DNA from: Climacium dendroides
Taxonomy: Eukaryota; Streptophyta; Bryopsida; Hypnales; Climaciaceae
Reading direction: 5' to 3'
Assembly: GCA_950106755.1 (NCBI GenBank)
Contig: OX467082.1
Coordinates: 31,186,001 to 31,250,000 of the forward strand
DNA length: 64,000 nt
In this document: piece by piece, positions 1-11,013 of the stretch
Layout: each line of letters begins with the position of its first letter
How positions within the stretch are numbered: the stretch's first letter is position 1
Program-made: the position numbers and the translations under genes
Notes under the pieces: model-generated
The model's input: only the letters and a program-made list of their open reading frames with translations
The model's database searches: none
What the model was told of the DNA's origin: nothing

Positions 1-2553
1 TCGGCAATCTTCATACGGTGTGATGTCACCAAGAGTGGTATGATTCACTCAACTGTACTGAAGTCCTCCCTTGCGCTTGTGTGCTCGCTGTTTGACAATT
101 ATTGATGCAGCACAGTAGGTAGTTTTTGAAACCATGAACTCTGCGTGAAATTGGCGCTGATGGAAGAGTGAGCGAATTTGAGGAACACTTAGGAGAAAGA
201 AAATTTTCGTGTCTGTCTCAATAAAAAAAATAAAATCGTGTCTGGATGCTTGTTGTGCTGTTTGTTTCCTTTAGAGGAGTTGGCTGCCGCATATGCCCGT
301 CACCAAGATGTCTTCGGACGCCTTCATATTTGGATCAACAACGCCGGGGTGCTGAGTACAAAACCATTCTACGAAGATGAAGACTGGCGCAAAATGATTG
401 ATGTCAACCTTACTGCCGTCATTGACGGCACAAGCAAAGCAGTACACCTCTGTCACTCTCCTTTTTGTTTTTTTCTTCTCATCCTCCATTAGTTTTTGCT
501 TACAACGGCCGTGAAGCCTGTGAAGCTTTTATTCGTCCATTCGTTAACTTGTCGGTATTCCATTACTTTGCGACCTTTCTGAAAACAACCGTTCTGAAAA
601 AGAAGTTCATACCAGTCCTAGATGTTAGACCTTTCGTTACATATCATGTCACTCACAATTTTTGTCGCAGGAATCGCGCCACTTTGACGAAATTGACGTT
701 ACGTTAATACTACCAGCCATTGCAGTAACTGCAAATTTGTAAAGTTGAAGTATCCCTGCTGGAAACTGGAAAGTTTCTGATGCGTCGGTAGAAATTATTA
801 GTTTGAGGTCGTTGAACGGAAAAGTATCTTACCCAATCATGTCATTGATTCTTCAGATTTGCGGAAAATAAACAGTCTCTTAGTTAACTTGTTTCTGCGC
901 AGATTCAAGCGATGAAAGGGCAAGGAGGCCTGATATTGAATCTTTCTTCAGCTGCCAGCTTTATGCCCGTGGAACACTTCAATGTTTACTGCGCGAGCAA
1001 AGGTTAGCCCACCGACGTCTGTACCTCCCTGAGTTTGTATCCTCCATTTCCGTTGCTGATTTCCAAGCTCTGAAAGAGATTTCTGACAGTTTTGAGTGTA
1101 CCGAGACTTCATAATATCACCTTCTGTAGCGCTCCATGATCAATCCTCTGTTCTCTCGCTAAGCCCGAGAAGACAGACTTTGTACCCAATTCAAAATTCA
1201 TTTCGCACTCTCACACCCTAGAATGATGTGATAATAACAAATTTGACAGGCGCTCACAATGAAAGGTTTAGACCACCCTCTTGACTCCACAATGCCACTA
1301 GTACTACATACCACACTATTATACATTAACTTCAGACTGCATTTTGAGCACTTTGGATCTGATCTGTGGGAATAAAGATGTCCGAGTGTAGCAACTTTAC
1401 AGTATGTTTACTTCCATGGAATGCAGCTGGAGTTGCCATGTTCACGAGGACCTTGGCGAAGCTGGGGATGGGCATTCGGGTGAATGCGCTTTGTCCCGAG
1501 GTGATTCACTCACTCCATGATTTTATTAACATTTTGTGCTCCCGTAACCTCCATGATTTTGATATTTTGTGTCAAGAAAAATGGGGATGAAGGTTTATTA
1601 GTCTAATTTAACGACTTCAGTGACATCCTAGACTGTTACTCCCCTCGAGATCCCGCCTGCAGGGTAAACTTTGCAATACTTTGCTGTACCTCATGAATGC
1701 ACGCACCCCCTTTGCACCTTCAGGAGAAAAATTGGTAACGGCTAAGTCCCATTGAGTGTTTAATTGATTGCAGTTTGTGGAGACACCAATTCTACGCAAC
1801 ATTCCACCGGACGCTGTGGACTTTGTTCGTGAGGATCTGGGATTCGTACCAATGGAGAAAGTAGTAGATGGTAAGCCAAGCATCTCCTTCATTCATGCCA
1901 TGCCCTGAAACGATCATTACTTTGTGACACAGGGTCAGCACTTCCTATAATTGTGTCATAAAAGGGTTGTACCAGTGCTGACCATGTGTCAGTAAAATGT
2001 AATGGTCCATCTCAACAAATTTGTCCGACAAACTGGTGACCGTGAATGATTGATTCTGTGCGTGTGATCACCGATTTTTGAAAATCCGTTGACAACACTC
2101 ATGCATGTATATTTCATCTTTAAGGCTTGAATCATTTTGGGAACTTTTGTCCATTTTCGCTTATATCTTAGTACGAATATATTACTATTTACCACATTTT
2201 TCCATCAAATTGATTAGAAAGGAAGGTCGTTTTATGTATCGGGAGGTCCCTTTGGCTGAACGAGGAGTTATTTGAACGAAAGATTGGTCAAAGCAATCTG
2301 TAAGTTCATAATCCAAAATTTGGACGTCGGAGGACAGCTGAATGATCACCTCTCTTGAAACTGAAGATGCCATTCATGATTGTGTGCATTTGATGCAGCT
2401 GCGTTTTCTCTGCTGGACGATGAAAGCAAGGCAGGAGAATGCATGTGGGTGCCGACCAGTCGTCCCGCACAAGTTTGGCCGGATGAGGAAACCAGACGGA
2501 AGTACCTAGTGACCACCAAGGATGGGTTGTTGTTCTCTGGATTCTCCTCCTAG
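1..2553 (+). CDS. SDR-A: short-chain dehydrogenase/reductase, 15-PGDH-like (5' end outside window)
   Basis: Probable NAD(P)-dependent oxidoreductase of the classical SDR family, closest in layout to 15-hydroxyprostaglandin dehydrogenase; its substrate cannot be told. Exons: 1-37, 275-441, 903-1002, 1427-1500, 1774-1870 and 2399-2553, giving 209 residues plus TAG in one open frame. The first exon and the glycine-rich TGxxxGIG cofactor site lie outside the window. Visible motifs are CDV (cofactor pocket), an intact NNAG, and the catalytic Ser-Tyr-Lys set (NLSS followed by YCASK 13 residues later). The C-terminal part matches SDR-B exon for exon. The exception is a phase-0 intron at 1501-1773, between the Pro-Glu of the ALCPE motif and the following Phe-Val-Glu, which SDR-B lacks. 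It heads a tandem SDR cluster. Family assignment is confident; function beyond oxidoreductase is inference. Confidence 0.85.
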
Positions 2554-3950
2554 TCTTGGCATCCAGCTCATCTCTAATATTCCAAATTGAATTGATACAT
2601 GATGTTGTGGCCCCTGGCCAATTGTTGAACCAGGCTTGTGAGATTCGTCATGGTGAAAAGGTTCCACTCAGAGTTTGGAAAAATGAAACAAAGCAATTCT
2701 GGGATGAACTTTTGAAACTCCTAGCTCTGAATGCGTCAGATTTGAAGTCTGATGATTTCAATCTGTGTAATTTTAGGTGACAGACCTGTGATGGCTTTGA
2801 GCTGATGTTGCTACAAGAATGATTCACTTTGAGCCTATTTGGATTCAGAGAAAGTCTCTGTTCTAAGCTAGAATGTCGTTGACGTTGAAACTGTGCGTTC
2901 CAAGACGAAACGAGCGCAAAGTTCCAAATCAGTGCAGAGCTCTCTTTTATTTCACAAGGTGCAGTAGCACTTCACAAGCATGACATTCTTAATTTGGAAG
3001 TCCTGCGGGTTCTCGCACCTTGGGATCACTACTGAGGACTTGAATTTACCAATATGCATGAGTGAGAAGGCCTCATGTAAAACGTTCATTTCGTTAGATT
3101 GGCGGTTCTCCAATACTTTCATTGGCACGTTTCAGGACGTGCGGCCTGAAACATAAATCCATACCTGTGATAGTAGTTTGTGGCCTGAAATTAGACCTTC
3201 GGGAAGATACCTGTCACAATTTTTGATGCCAGATTCGCATCAATTTAACAATATTGCACTGGGTTGGAAGTAAAAAAGTGAACAAGATATGGAAAACAAC
3301 GAAATGAATGGGAGATGAGCCTCTAACAACTTGGAGAGACACTTTCTTTAGTCTTTGGTGCATTTCGATCTTATTTATTCTCATCATCAGGATGCTTTGG
3401 ATCCAAATTCTAAAGGATATACGCTTTGAGTTCATCATTCCAATTGCACACATTGTCTGAATAAAGGGTAGTTACCTTTGTAAGACGACTTGATTCTTGC
3501 AATGCATCTTTCTCAATATCTAAATCTTCTGGCCACATACATGGTCGTCTTATGCTTGTACTCTTGAGCTACACTATTTTCGAAGAAATACAAAATAAAT
3601 ATTGCCCATTTGAATTGCATGAGAAGATATTGATATGACTCACAAGGTATAAATAATTGTATGTCAACTAAGGAGGATACCTCGAAACCGCCACTTCTGC
3701 TATTGTGCATATTTACTATTATTAGGCTCATCAAATTTTCATATTTTTCTGTTGGCAAGTGAAGAGAGGCCAAAGAATATGACATTTGGATACTATATGT
3801 GAAAGTTATGAAGGGTCATTTGAAGTTGCAACTTTGGATGTAAGTTATAGGATGGAGAACCACCACCGTTCGCAACCAATGATCTATACCCAACCTTGTA
3901 GGGTGTAGCTATTTCCAACCAAGGTTAGAGCAGGTTTCCAACCAAAGCTT
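2554..3950. other. SDR-A 3' flank and AT-rich spacer
   Basis: Holds the 3' UTR of SDR-A and then non-coding DNA. The short open frame at 2556-2780 starts just after the SDR-A stop and resembles nothing I know. A 47-bp stretch at 3772-3818 recurs inside intron 5 of SDR-B (9561-9608). No gene seen. Confidence 0.5.
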
Positions 3951-5279
3951 CACTATAAGAAAACTGCGTTTTTGACAATGTTTTGACAAAAACACATGAC
4001 GTCCAGAAAAACGTCACATGTTTTCAAAAACATCCGACGTTTGCCAAAAAACAAGTGTTGGGTAATGAGATTTCAATTGATGTCAACGACAACAAGGCAA
4101 CAAAATTCAGAGAATAAATGAATGTCACTTGCAACGTCACATGTCTTCCATGACGTCAAACACAACAGAATATGTTTTTTTTGACATCACAAAAAACATG
4201 AGAAATCCACATCAGCAAGTAAACTTATTTTGATTATGGCTAAATTAGTAAAAATTGTTTTGAAATGTTGACCACATATAAAAATTTAAGGATAGGGCAA
4301 CCACGCGGCATACCTTGCAAAAAAAAAGGACATGGATGGATGTGCACCATGGATGAGAAGAGCTGGTTTTTATACTAGTGGGGTGATAGGAAGAGAAACA
4401 ATCCATATGGGATAAGTACAACAAAACTTGTGTTCAATATAAAATGTGTAAAAAAACAAGACTCGTTGATTCTGATGTCTAAATCAACATGTCACATGTC
4501 TGAAACAACATCTACATGTCTAAAACAACGTCAAAATGGACAATGTTCAAATTCCCATTTTTCATTTATCCCATATCTTTTGTCTCATCATGGACAGAGA
4601 ATGAATATAAATAGGACCCCTTTACCTTCATTTTTAATAAATTTTAATGACTTATTTCCTTCATTTTGCCATCAAAAATCCTTTTGATCGTACATGGTAA
4701 GTTTTCTTTACATTTTTTTGAATTAAAATTTTTTATATGTTTATTTTATTTTATTTTTTCAATAGTTTTTTTTGTACTGAACTTGTTTAGGGTTTTTTGT
4801 ACTGACCTTTGCATGACATAAAGGTTGTTCACAATGATGTCAAAATGGACACGTCTACGTTTTATGAGATGTCATGAACAACAGGACTTTAGAATTTCAA
4901 CTCATCCAATATTGCTGACGTGGCATGTCTACGTCAAAAAATGCCACGTCAGATTTGAAAGGGGTCCACGTCACCGCCCCGGGCAAGAAGGGGTTGGGGG
5001 GAAAAAAGTACACGTGGCAAAAACTGCCCAAACAAAAGTTGAGTTGGCATTTTGGACCCCTCCACATGTCACACTTAGAGAAGTTTGGAGGCCTTGAATT
5101 TTTTTGACGTCACAAAAAATCGTCATGTTATTGGTGACGTTCACAAAAATTTTAGCATGTTTTGGACGTTTCTTTTTTGACAGATTTCGGAGGACATCAA
5201 CGTCGATGTCAAACCCGTTTTTAAAAACATAGATGCTTGTTTTTTGTGACATCCAAAAAAACTACGTTTTCTTATAGTG
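3951..5279. mobile_element. Non-autonomous CACTA (En/Spm-type) transposon, 1,329 bp
   Basis: The left end reads CACTATAAGAAAAC and the right end is its inverse, GTTTTCTTATAGTG. The element is flanked by a 3-bp direct repeat CTT (3948-3950 and 5280-5282), the target-site size expected of CACTA elements. Both subterminal regions are rich in TGACGT/ACGTCA motifs, likely transposase-binding sites by analogy with En/Spm. No transposase frame is present, so it would need a helper in trans. The interior (about 4360-4700) is shared with two foldback modules at 10.4-12 kb and contains a TATA box followed by an ATG directly abutting a splice-donor-like GTAAG. Confidence 0.9.
4606..4613 (+). promoter_or_regulatory. 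TATA box inside the CACTA element
   Basis: TATAAATA lies about 85 bp upstream of an ATG at 4694 that is immediately followed by GTAAG. Related TATA sequences occupy the same place in the two homologous modules (10939-10946 and 11915-11922). It looks like a transposon-borne promoter and first exon; transcription is inferred only. Confidence 0.4.
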
Positions 5280-5282
5280 CTT

Positions 5283-5863
5283 GAAATGTAATTTTTTCTT
5301 GTTTTCAAAGTTGGGACTAATAAGATCATGACACATATCCCGATGTAGTGAGCAAGAAAGTAGGAAGTAGTAAACAGAAAAGTAGTTCTTAAATGATCGG
5401 ATTTGGAAGAATCTGTACATTGGGTACTGGTATGGATTTAGGCCAATTTTGGGCTTCCAAAACTCATAGTAATTTGAATTCAAGGAAAAAAAATACAAAA
5501 TGTTGGCAATGCCCACCATTTCAATCTATGTTTGTACAAGGGAGAAAATTTACATTTAGGCCTTCTACTACTGTAGAACATGCACGGATTTGCTTAACCC
5601 TAGAAGGGCCTAAAAGCCTTTTTGGCCGTATAGTGTATTATGAATACATTGATATTTGACCAGAAAGACATTGACCTAAATTAATGATCATGGTAGTATG
5701 TAAATAACAATGTATCACAATTCATACAATAAACCACAATTGAAGAGTTATAATAAGGCTAAATATGGATCGTATACTGGACCCCAAGGGCCTTTTTCAA
5801 GGGTTAAGTGGTCGACTATGTGTGGTTGCACCATACCCACCATCTGCGTGTTACCAGGTTGTT
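5283..5863. other. Spacer between CACTA element and duplicated SDR promoter
   Basis: AT-rich sequence without recognisable genes. The open frame at 5393-5659 looks like chance. Confidence 0.4.
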
Positions 5864-6122
5864 TTGTCCTTCTCCAAGGTTAAAATACTCTCCCTTGGAT
5901 GTGAAAGTAATCCACTCAAGACTCTTCACTCATAGAGATCAATGTCAAGATGGACATTTTTCAAACATGCTATATAAGTCTTTTACCCTTCAGTACATTC
6001 TAGTCTGAATTGACTGGTTTGAACATCTTCAAGTTTTCAAGTCACAGACGCAAGTAATTGCACTGGGGTCCTTATTGTGTTGGAATCAAAACGTAGGTTC
6101 TAGGAGGAAAAATACAAGCAAA
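5864..6122 (+). promoter_or_regulatory. Promoter and 5' UTR of the broken SDR copy
   Basis: Closely matches the promoter of SDR-B (7299-7550), so the tandem duplication carried its own regulatory DNA. The TATA box TATATAAG is at 5971-5978. A conserved upstream block contains CCAAGG followed closely by CCTTGG, an inverted repeat. The leader just before the ATG is nearly identical in both copies. Confidence 0.75.
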
Positions 6123-6410
6123 ATGAAGGTGGAGCATAGCCAAGCAGCGTTCATCACTGGAGGAGGGAGTGGAGTAGGTAGAATTGAACGTTTTTCTATT
6201 GCTCTCCTTCCACTGCTCTTGCAACAATTACGATCCTGAAACATCATTCTTTTATTTGGCTATGGCAAATCAACACAACTAAGCGTCCATTTGTAGTATT
6301 GCAGGACGAGGACTGGCCTTAGCTTTAGCAAGGGAGTGCACATCACAATTATCGATACGAAAACGGCTAAAGGAAAGAAGAGCGTTTGTTTGGTGGAAGA
6401 AAAACATGCC
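6123..6410 (+). pseudogene. SDR-psi: broken third SDR copy
   Basis: Exon 1 (6123-6177) is intact, encodes the start Met and the TGGGSGVG cofactor loop, and ends at the same donor as SDR-B. Exon 2 begins after CAG at about 6304, but relative to SDR-B it lacks 4 bases (after TTAGCAAG), which shifts the frame. Homology ends abruptly at about 6410, where a minisatellite begins. No later exons are found. It encodes Ile-Ile-Asp-Thr at the end of the second Rossmann strand, where SDR-B has Ile-Ile-Gly-Thr, so it keeps the Asp usual in NAD-preferring SDRs. It could at most yield a short truncated peptide. Confidence 0.85.
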
Positions 6411-6814
6411 ACTCAAGAACTCCCTTGTGCAAGCTGCCCATGCCAACACTCTGAGCTATTGCAAGGACTGTCTGTAATTTAACGACTCAAGAACTCCCAT
6501 GTGCAAGCTGCCCAACACTCTGAGCTATCGCAAGGACTGTCTGTAATTTAACCACTCAAGATCTCCCATGTGCAAGCTGCCCAACACTCTGAGCTATCGC
6601 AAGGACTGTCTGTAATTTAACCACTCAAGATCTTCCTTTTGCAAGCTGCCCATGCCAACACTCTGGGCTATCGCAAGGACTGTCTGTAATTTAACCACTC
6701 AAAAACTCCCTTGTGCAAGCTGCCCATGCCAACACTCTGAGCTATCGCAAGGACTGTCTGTAACTTAACCACTCAAGAACTCCCATGTGCAAGCTGCCCA
6801 ACACTCTGAGCTAT
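6411..6814 (+). repeat. Minisatellite, six units of 69 or 74 bp
   Basis: Units start with ACTCAAGA at 6411, 6485, 6554, 6623, 6697 and 6771, the last truncated. Lengths are 74, 69, 69, 74, 74 and about 44 bp; the 5-bp difference comes from presence or absence of one copy of ATGCC. The units are very similar, so expansion looks recent. The array starts exactly where SDR-psi exon 2 homology stops. Confidence 0.92.
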
Positions 6815-7298
6815 GTCTACGAGTCTACGACCCGCGGTGATACACAGACAGATAGGATAATAATATCCGTCCGTTCTAGGCTTACGACATCTTGATTTAA
6901 TTTCATGGCATTGATCCAATCATTAGTTGCTCCAAAGTTAATAATTACGCATTATTTCAACTGCAGCAGCAAGGAAAACTCCACATGGACATCCTTTAAA
7001 CAACTGTCGGAGATCATCACTCAGAAACGATCGATGCTATTATCAGTCGAGAGGTGTAACCTACCTATAAATTCAGACTTCACACCAAGTGAGAACATAC
7101 CTTCAGGAAGACCATACTACTAGATCTCGGTACTAGCACTTGCTATTTACATCGATGTGGCATAGTTAGTAGAACTTTTCTCCAAGAGATTTTTCATTCA
7201 TGTTGTGACGTTGCTAATAGCGCTATCCAGCCACAAGGAGACATAACTTAACCTGGAGAGGGGATCAACATAGTGACGTGAAAACTTGATCACAGTGA
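6815..7298. other. Spacer between minisatellite and SDR-B promoter
   Basis: Unique-looking sequence without SDR homology. The 72-codon open frame at 6905-7123 matches no family I recognise. Confidence 0.4.
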
Positions 7299-7550
7299 GG
7301 TTGTTGTCCCTCTCCAAGGTTAAAATACTCTCCCTTGGATGTGAAAGTAACCCATTCAAGAGACTCTTCAGTCACAGTGATCGATGTCAGGACGAACGTT
7401 TTTCAGACATGCTATATAAGTCTTTTACATTCCAGTACATTCTAGTCTGATTTGAACATCTTCAAGTTTTCAAGTCACAGAAGTAATCGCACCGAGTGTC
7501 CTTGTGTTTTGAATCAAAACGCAGGTTTCAGGAGGAAAAACACAAGCAAA
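7299..7550 (+). promoter_or_regulatory. SDR-B promoter and 5' UTR
   Basis: TATA box TATATAA at 7413-7419, about 135 bp upstream of the ATG at 7551. The region is duplicated upstream of SDR-psi (5864-6122). A conserved block with CCAAGG at 7314 and CCTTGG at 7333-7338 forms an inverted repeat upstream of the TATA box. The conserved leader ends in AAACACAAGCAAAATG. Confidence 0.75.
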
Positions 7551-9955
7551 ATGAAGGTGGAGCAGGGCCAAGCAGCGTTCATCACTGGAGGAGGGAGTGG
7601 AATAGGTAGAACTGAAAGTCTTTCTATTGCTCTCCTTCCACTTCTCTGGTTACTGTATTAGTTTCGACAACAATTATGATCCTGAAACATCTTTTTCTTT
7701 ATTTGGCTACGGTGAATCAACACAACTAAGCGTCCATTCGTAGTACTGCAGGACGAGCGCTGGCCTTAGCTTTAGCAAGCAGGGGAGTGCACGTCACAAT
7801 TATCGGTACCAAGACGGCTCCAGGAGAGGAAAGCGTTCGTTTGGTGGAAGAGGAGCATGCCAGGGTCTCTTACAAACCAACTGACTCGCCGTCGGCAATC
7901 TTCATACGGTGTGATGTCACCAAGAGTGGTGCGTGTCCCATACATGCAAGCACCTCCTTGTTGTGTTCTAAATTTCTAAATTTCCTTCTCATTTCAATGC
8001 TTCTCATTTTGATTCCAGAAGATCTATGAGGAGGCTCCAAGAGTTGCACTCGCTATCCATGAGGGTGCAGCAGTGTGTAAGTTAGAACTAACCCAAACAG
8101 ATAATTCTCAAGGCCATATTTTGTGACTGGATTGAAGGAACCCCCAAATGGCAATGAAACCCCAACAAAGAAGGCTTAATTGAAACATAAGAAACAATTT
8201 GCAGGTAACTAATTCCATTCTTGTTGGTGAGTCATTCAGAGGAGCTGGCTGCCGCATATGCCCGTCACCTGAAGGTGTTCGGACGGCTACACATTTGTAT
8301 CAACAGCTCCGGTGCAATCAATTTGAAGACTTTCTACGAAGACTCAGCAGCTTGGAACAACGTCCTGGCTGTCAACCTTACGGCCCTCATCGACAGCACC
8401 AGCAAAGCAGTACTCCACTCCTTCAATTAACTCCTTTCCATATACCCTTGGCCAACCACTCACCACTTGATTTATCTTAATCATCTCATTGTTTATTAAT
8501 TGTATATGGAGAGTTATCTTGTTCAAATTTGAATCAGCAATCTGGACAAAAGCTAGGATATCATGTCCACCGTAACAACCTCTTTTAATGCTCAGATTCA
8601 AGCGATGAAGGATCACGGAGGTCTTATACTGAATATCAGTTCAGTATATGGCTTCGTCCCAAACCCGTTTGAGCCTATCTATTCGGCAAGCAAAGGTAAT
8701 TAATTTGTAAGGACAAATTCTGGTCTCCAATTGCGTCCTTGTGTGTTTTGGGAACTCCCATTAATGAGCTGCTATCACCTTGGGCCTAATTGCTAGTTCA
8801 AGGAGGGATCAAAATGCCTTGATCTTCCAAAGTCTTCTTTCTTTGACGCACACCCTGCTACAACTTCATTTAATGAATGAAACGGTTGATATTCAGACTG
8901 CTATTGTACACGATTGAGTCGGTACCAAACTCTGTGGAAAGGGTTTTCATTGCTCTCGAATGTTATGTTTTCATTGCAGCATCAAGCAAGATTTTCAGTC
9001 AAATTAGTCCCTTTAAAGTTCTTGTAACCATCATATATAGAGAGGAGTCTCAGAATGGTCACAGTAATCCTACAACCCGATATGAAGCTTCCCATTTACA
9101 CAACTTGTATGGCTGACTGTTTTGAGTTTGCTTGGCTCCGTGCACGCCATGACGACCTTGATTGATTCTAATTCCCATGCAGCTGGAGTAGTCATGTTCA
9201 CGAGATCCTTAGCTCAACTGGGGATGGGCATTCGGGTGAATGCGCTGTGTCCCGAATATGTGGACACTCCATTTCTGGATGTTATGCCACCTCCGTTCAT
9301 GGCTATTCTCCGTGACAACGTGGGTATGGTTCCAATGGATCGGGTGGTTAAAGGTAAGTCAGATCTCTGCAACTTTCCCACCATGCATGATACATATACT
9401 CCTTACCATTTCTGATGCAAGTCTTTAGTAAGTTCTTTGAACCTCGCTTCAAGTTTGTCATGTAAGGCAGGGCCATGCCTACTTTAGCTATTGACCATAG
9501 ATATTGGTCAGAAACTGAATGTGCATTTGTTGGGAAATAAAAAGAGGATTTTAATGTGGTAAAGAATACATGATTTGGATGTCATATGTCAAAGTTATCG
9601 AAGGGTCAAAGTTCAATTGATAAATGTTCTAAAATTACTTCAATCTTTGATATAGACTAGATACAATGGCATCAAAAAGATACACATACACTAGCTGAAC
9701 ATCTGGCAAGTGCCATTTTGGGGTACAAGAATGTTTTGGATGCTACTAGCTTACAGAATGCACACTTCTAAATAAACTAAATTGAATTTGTGCGTAGGTG
9801 CTTTTGCCCTCCTTGACGACGAAACTAAGGCAGGGGAATGCCTTTGGGTCCCAGCCAACACACCCGAGCAAATTTGGCCTGATGAGGGAAACAAAAGCAA
9901 ATACCAAATCTTCATGAAGGATGGATCCATCTTCACTGGGATGGACTTCGTCTAA
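7551..9955 (+). CDS. SDR-B: short-chain dehydrogenase/reductase, 15-PGDH-like, 276 aa
   Basis: Complete classical SDR. Exons: 7551-7605, 7752-7928, 8240-8409, 8596-8695, 9183-9353 and 9798-9955, joining into 276 residues plus TAA. Start ATG is fixed by the duplicated leader and by the Rossmann loop TGGGSGIG at residues 12-19. CDV is at 72-74. The catalytic set is Ser150, Tyr163 and Lys167 (YSASK), with Asn123 as the likely fourth member. The C-terminus is typical of 15-hydroxyprostaglandin dehydrogenase-like proteins. Two motifs deviate: NNAG reads Asn-Ser-Ser-Gly (99-102), and the residue ending strand 2 is Gly37, where SDR-psi has Asp. Cofactor use may therefore differ from the family norm. 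No targeting signal or membrane segment is evident, so the protein is likely cytosolic. Third member of the tandem cluster; substrate unknown. Confidence 0.92.
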
Positions 9956-10008
9956 TGGCATTGTAGAAGGCAATATCATTTCCATTGGACCTAGTCTACA
10001 TGGCATGG

Positions 10009-10014
10009 AATAAA
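10009..10014 (+). terminator. Polyadenylation signal of SDR-B
   Basis: AATAAA 54 bp after the SDR-B stop codon, followed by a T-rich stretch. A good match to the canonical signal. Confidence 0.6.
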
Positions 10015-10380
10015 AGTTTTTCTTTTTTCCATTTCAAGACTTTCAAGGAATAGTACATGGTAGTTTGGTTTCTATCATTAGAGTTCATTGCAATGTACCT
10101 CAATCAATGGACCTAGAGCACTATCCAGAAAATATTTAGAAAATTTAGACCAAAGTTGGTTGGTGAAGAATATGTTTGGCTAATCATTGATTTTGTTTGG
10201 TCTTGCATTTTGTCACCTAATGAAAGTGGTCATTTTTCTGTGGTAGTGAATTTGAGCTAACTAATTTTCCTTTTATGTGGTACATGAGTTGGATGAAATT
10301 TTTTATGCAAATAATTTAAAGATACAAGATTCAATATTCAATATTCACTTCAAGTAATTTGTTAAAAGGTAAGAAGACAA
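10015..10380. other. Intergenic spacer after SDR-B
   Basis: AT-rich; no gene or repeat recognised. Confidence 0.4.
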
Positions 10381-11013
10381 GATCTTTATACAAGTGGGGT
10401 TGTAGGAGGTAACACAATACATGTGGGATATATAAATTAAAATTGATAGGAGCTCAACCGCTTATAGTTAAGTCAAAATTAAAAATTGTATTTGAAGTAA
10501 ACTTATAAACCTCATTTAGGCATAGTAGAATAAATTTTTTCAAAAACTTTGAACCAAGTTAATGTGAAAAATCAATCTAACTATCATGTCTAAAAATCCA
10601 TTTAAGATTTAAAGCCTTCAAACAAAAGTTATGGATAAATTCACCGAGGTGTAGGAAGGGACATTTTCTTTAACATTTTTAAACATCCTCTTTGAATTTT
10701 TCCATAAATTTTGATTGGAGGTTGGAAATCTCAAACAAATTTTTGAAGATGAAAATTAGCTTGATTTACCAACTTTTTATAGATCAATTTTTTTGAAATT
10801 TTTTTTTCTACTAAACCAAAATAAAATCTGAAATTCTAATTTGAACACAATTCCTACGTCTTGACAAGGAGTGGTTAAGCTCTCATATTCAAATCATCTC
10901 ATACCCTTTGAGGATTCATGACAGACAATGAAAATCATTATAAAAACTCCTCTCTGCCCATTATTCTCTTTGAAGGTTCCTTCACATTTCTATCAAATTT
11001 TTTATTGATGGTA
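10381..11013. repeat. CACTA-core-related foldback module, copy 1
   Basis: Starts with a segment like that at 4375 and 11366 (AA..CAATNCATGTGGGATA) and ends near a TTGATGGTAG resembling the ATGGTAAG at 4694. It holds internal inverted arms around the motif CATTTAGGCATAGTAG and a TATA box at 10939-10946. Resembles the interior of the 3951-5279 transposon, but no CACTA ends are seen here. Confidence 0.6.

Noticed and set aside
2556..2780. 74-codon open frame right after SDR-A
   Set aside because: No similarity recognised and positioned in the 3' UTR of SDR-A.
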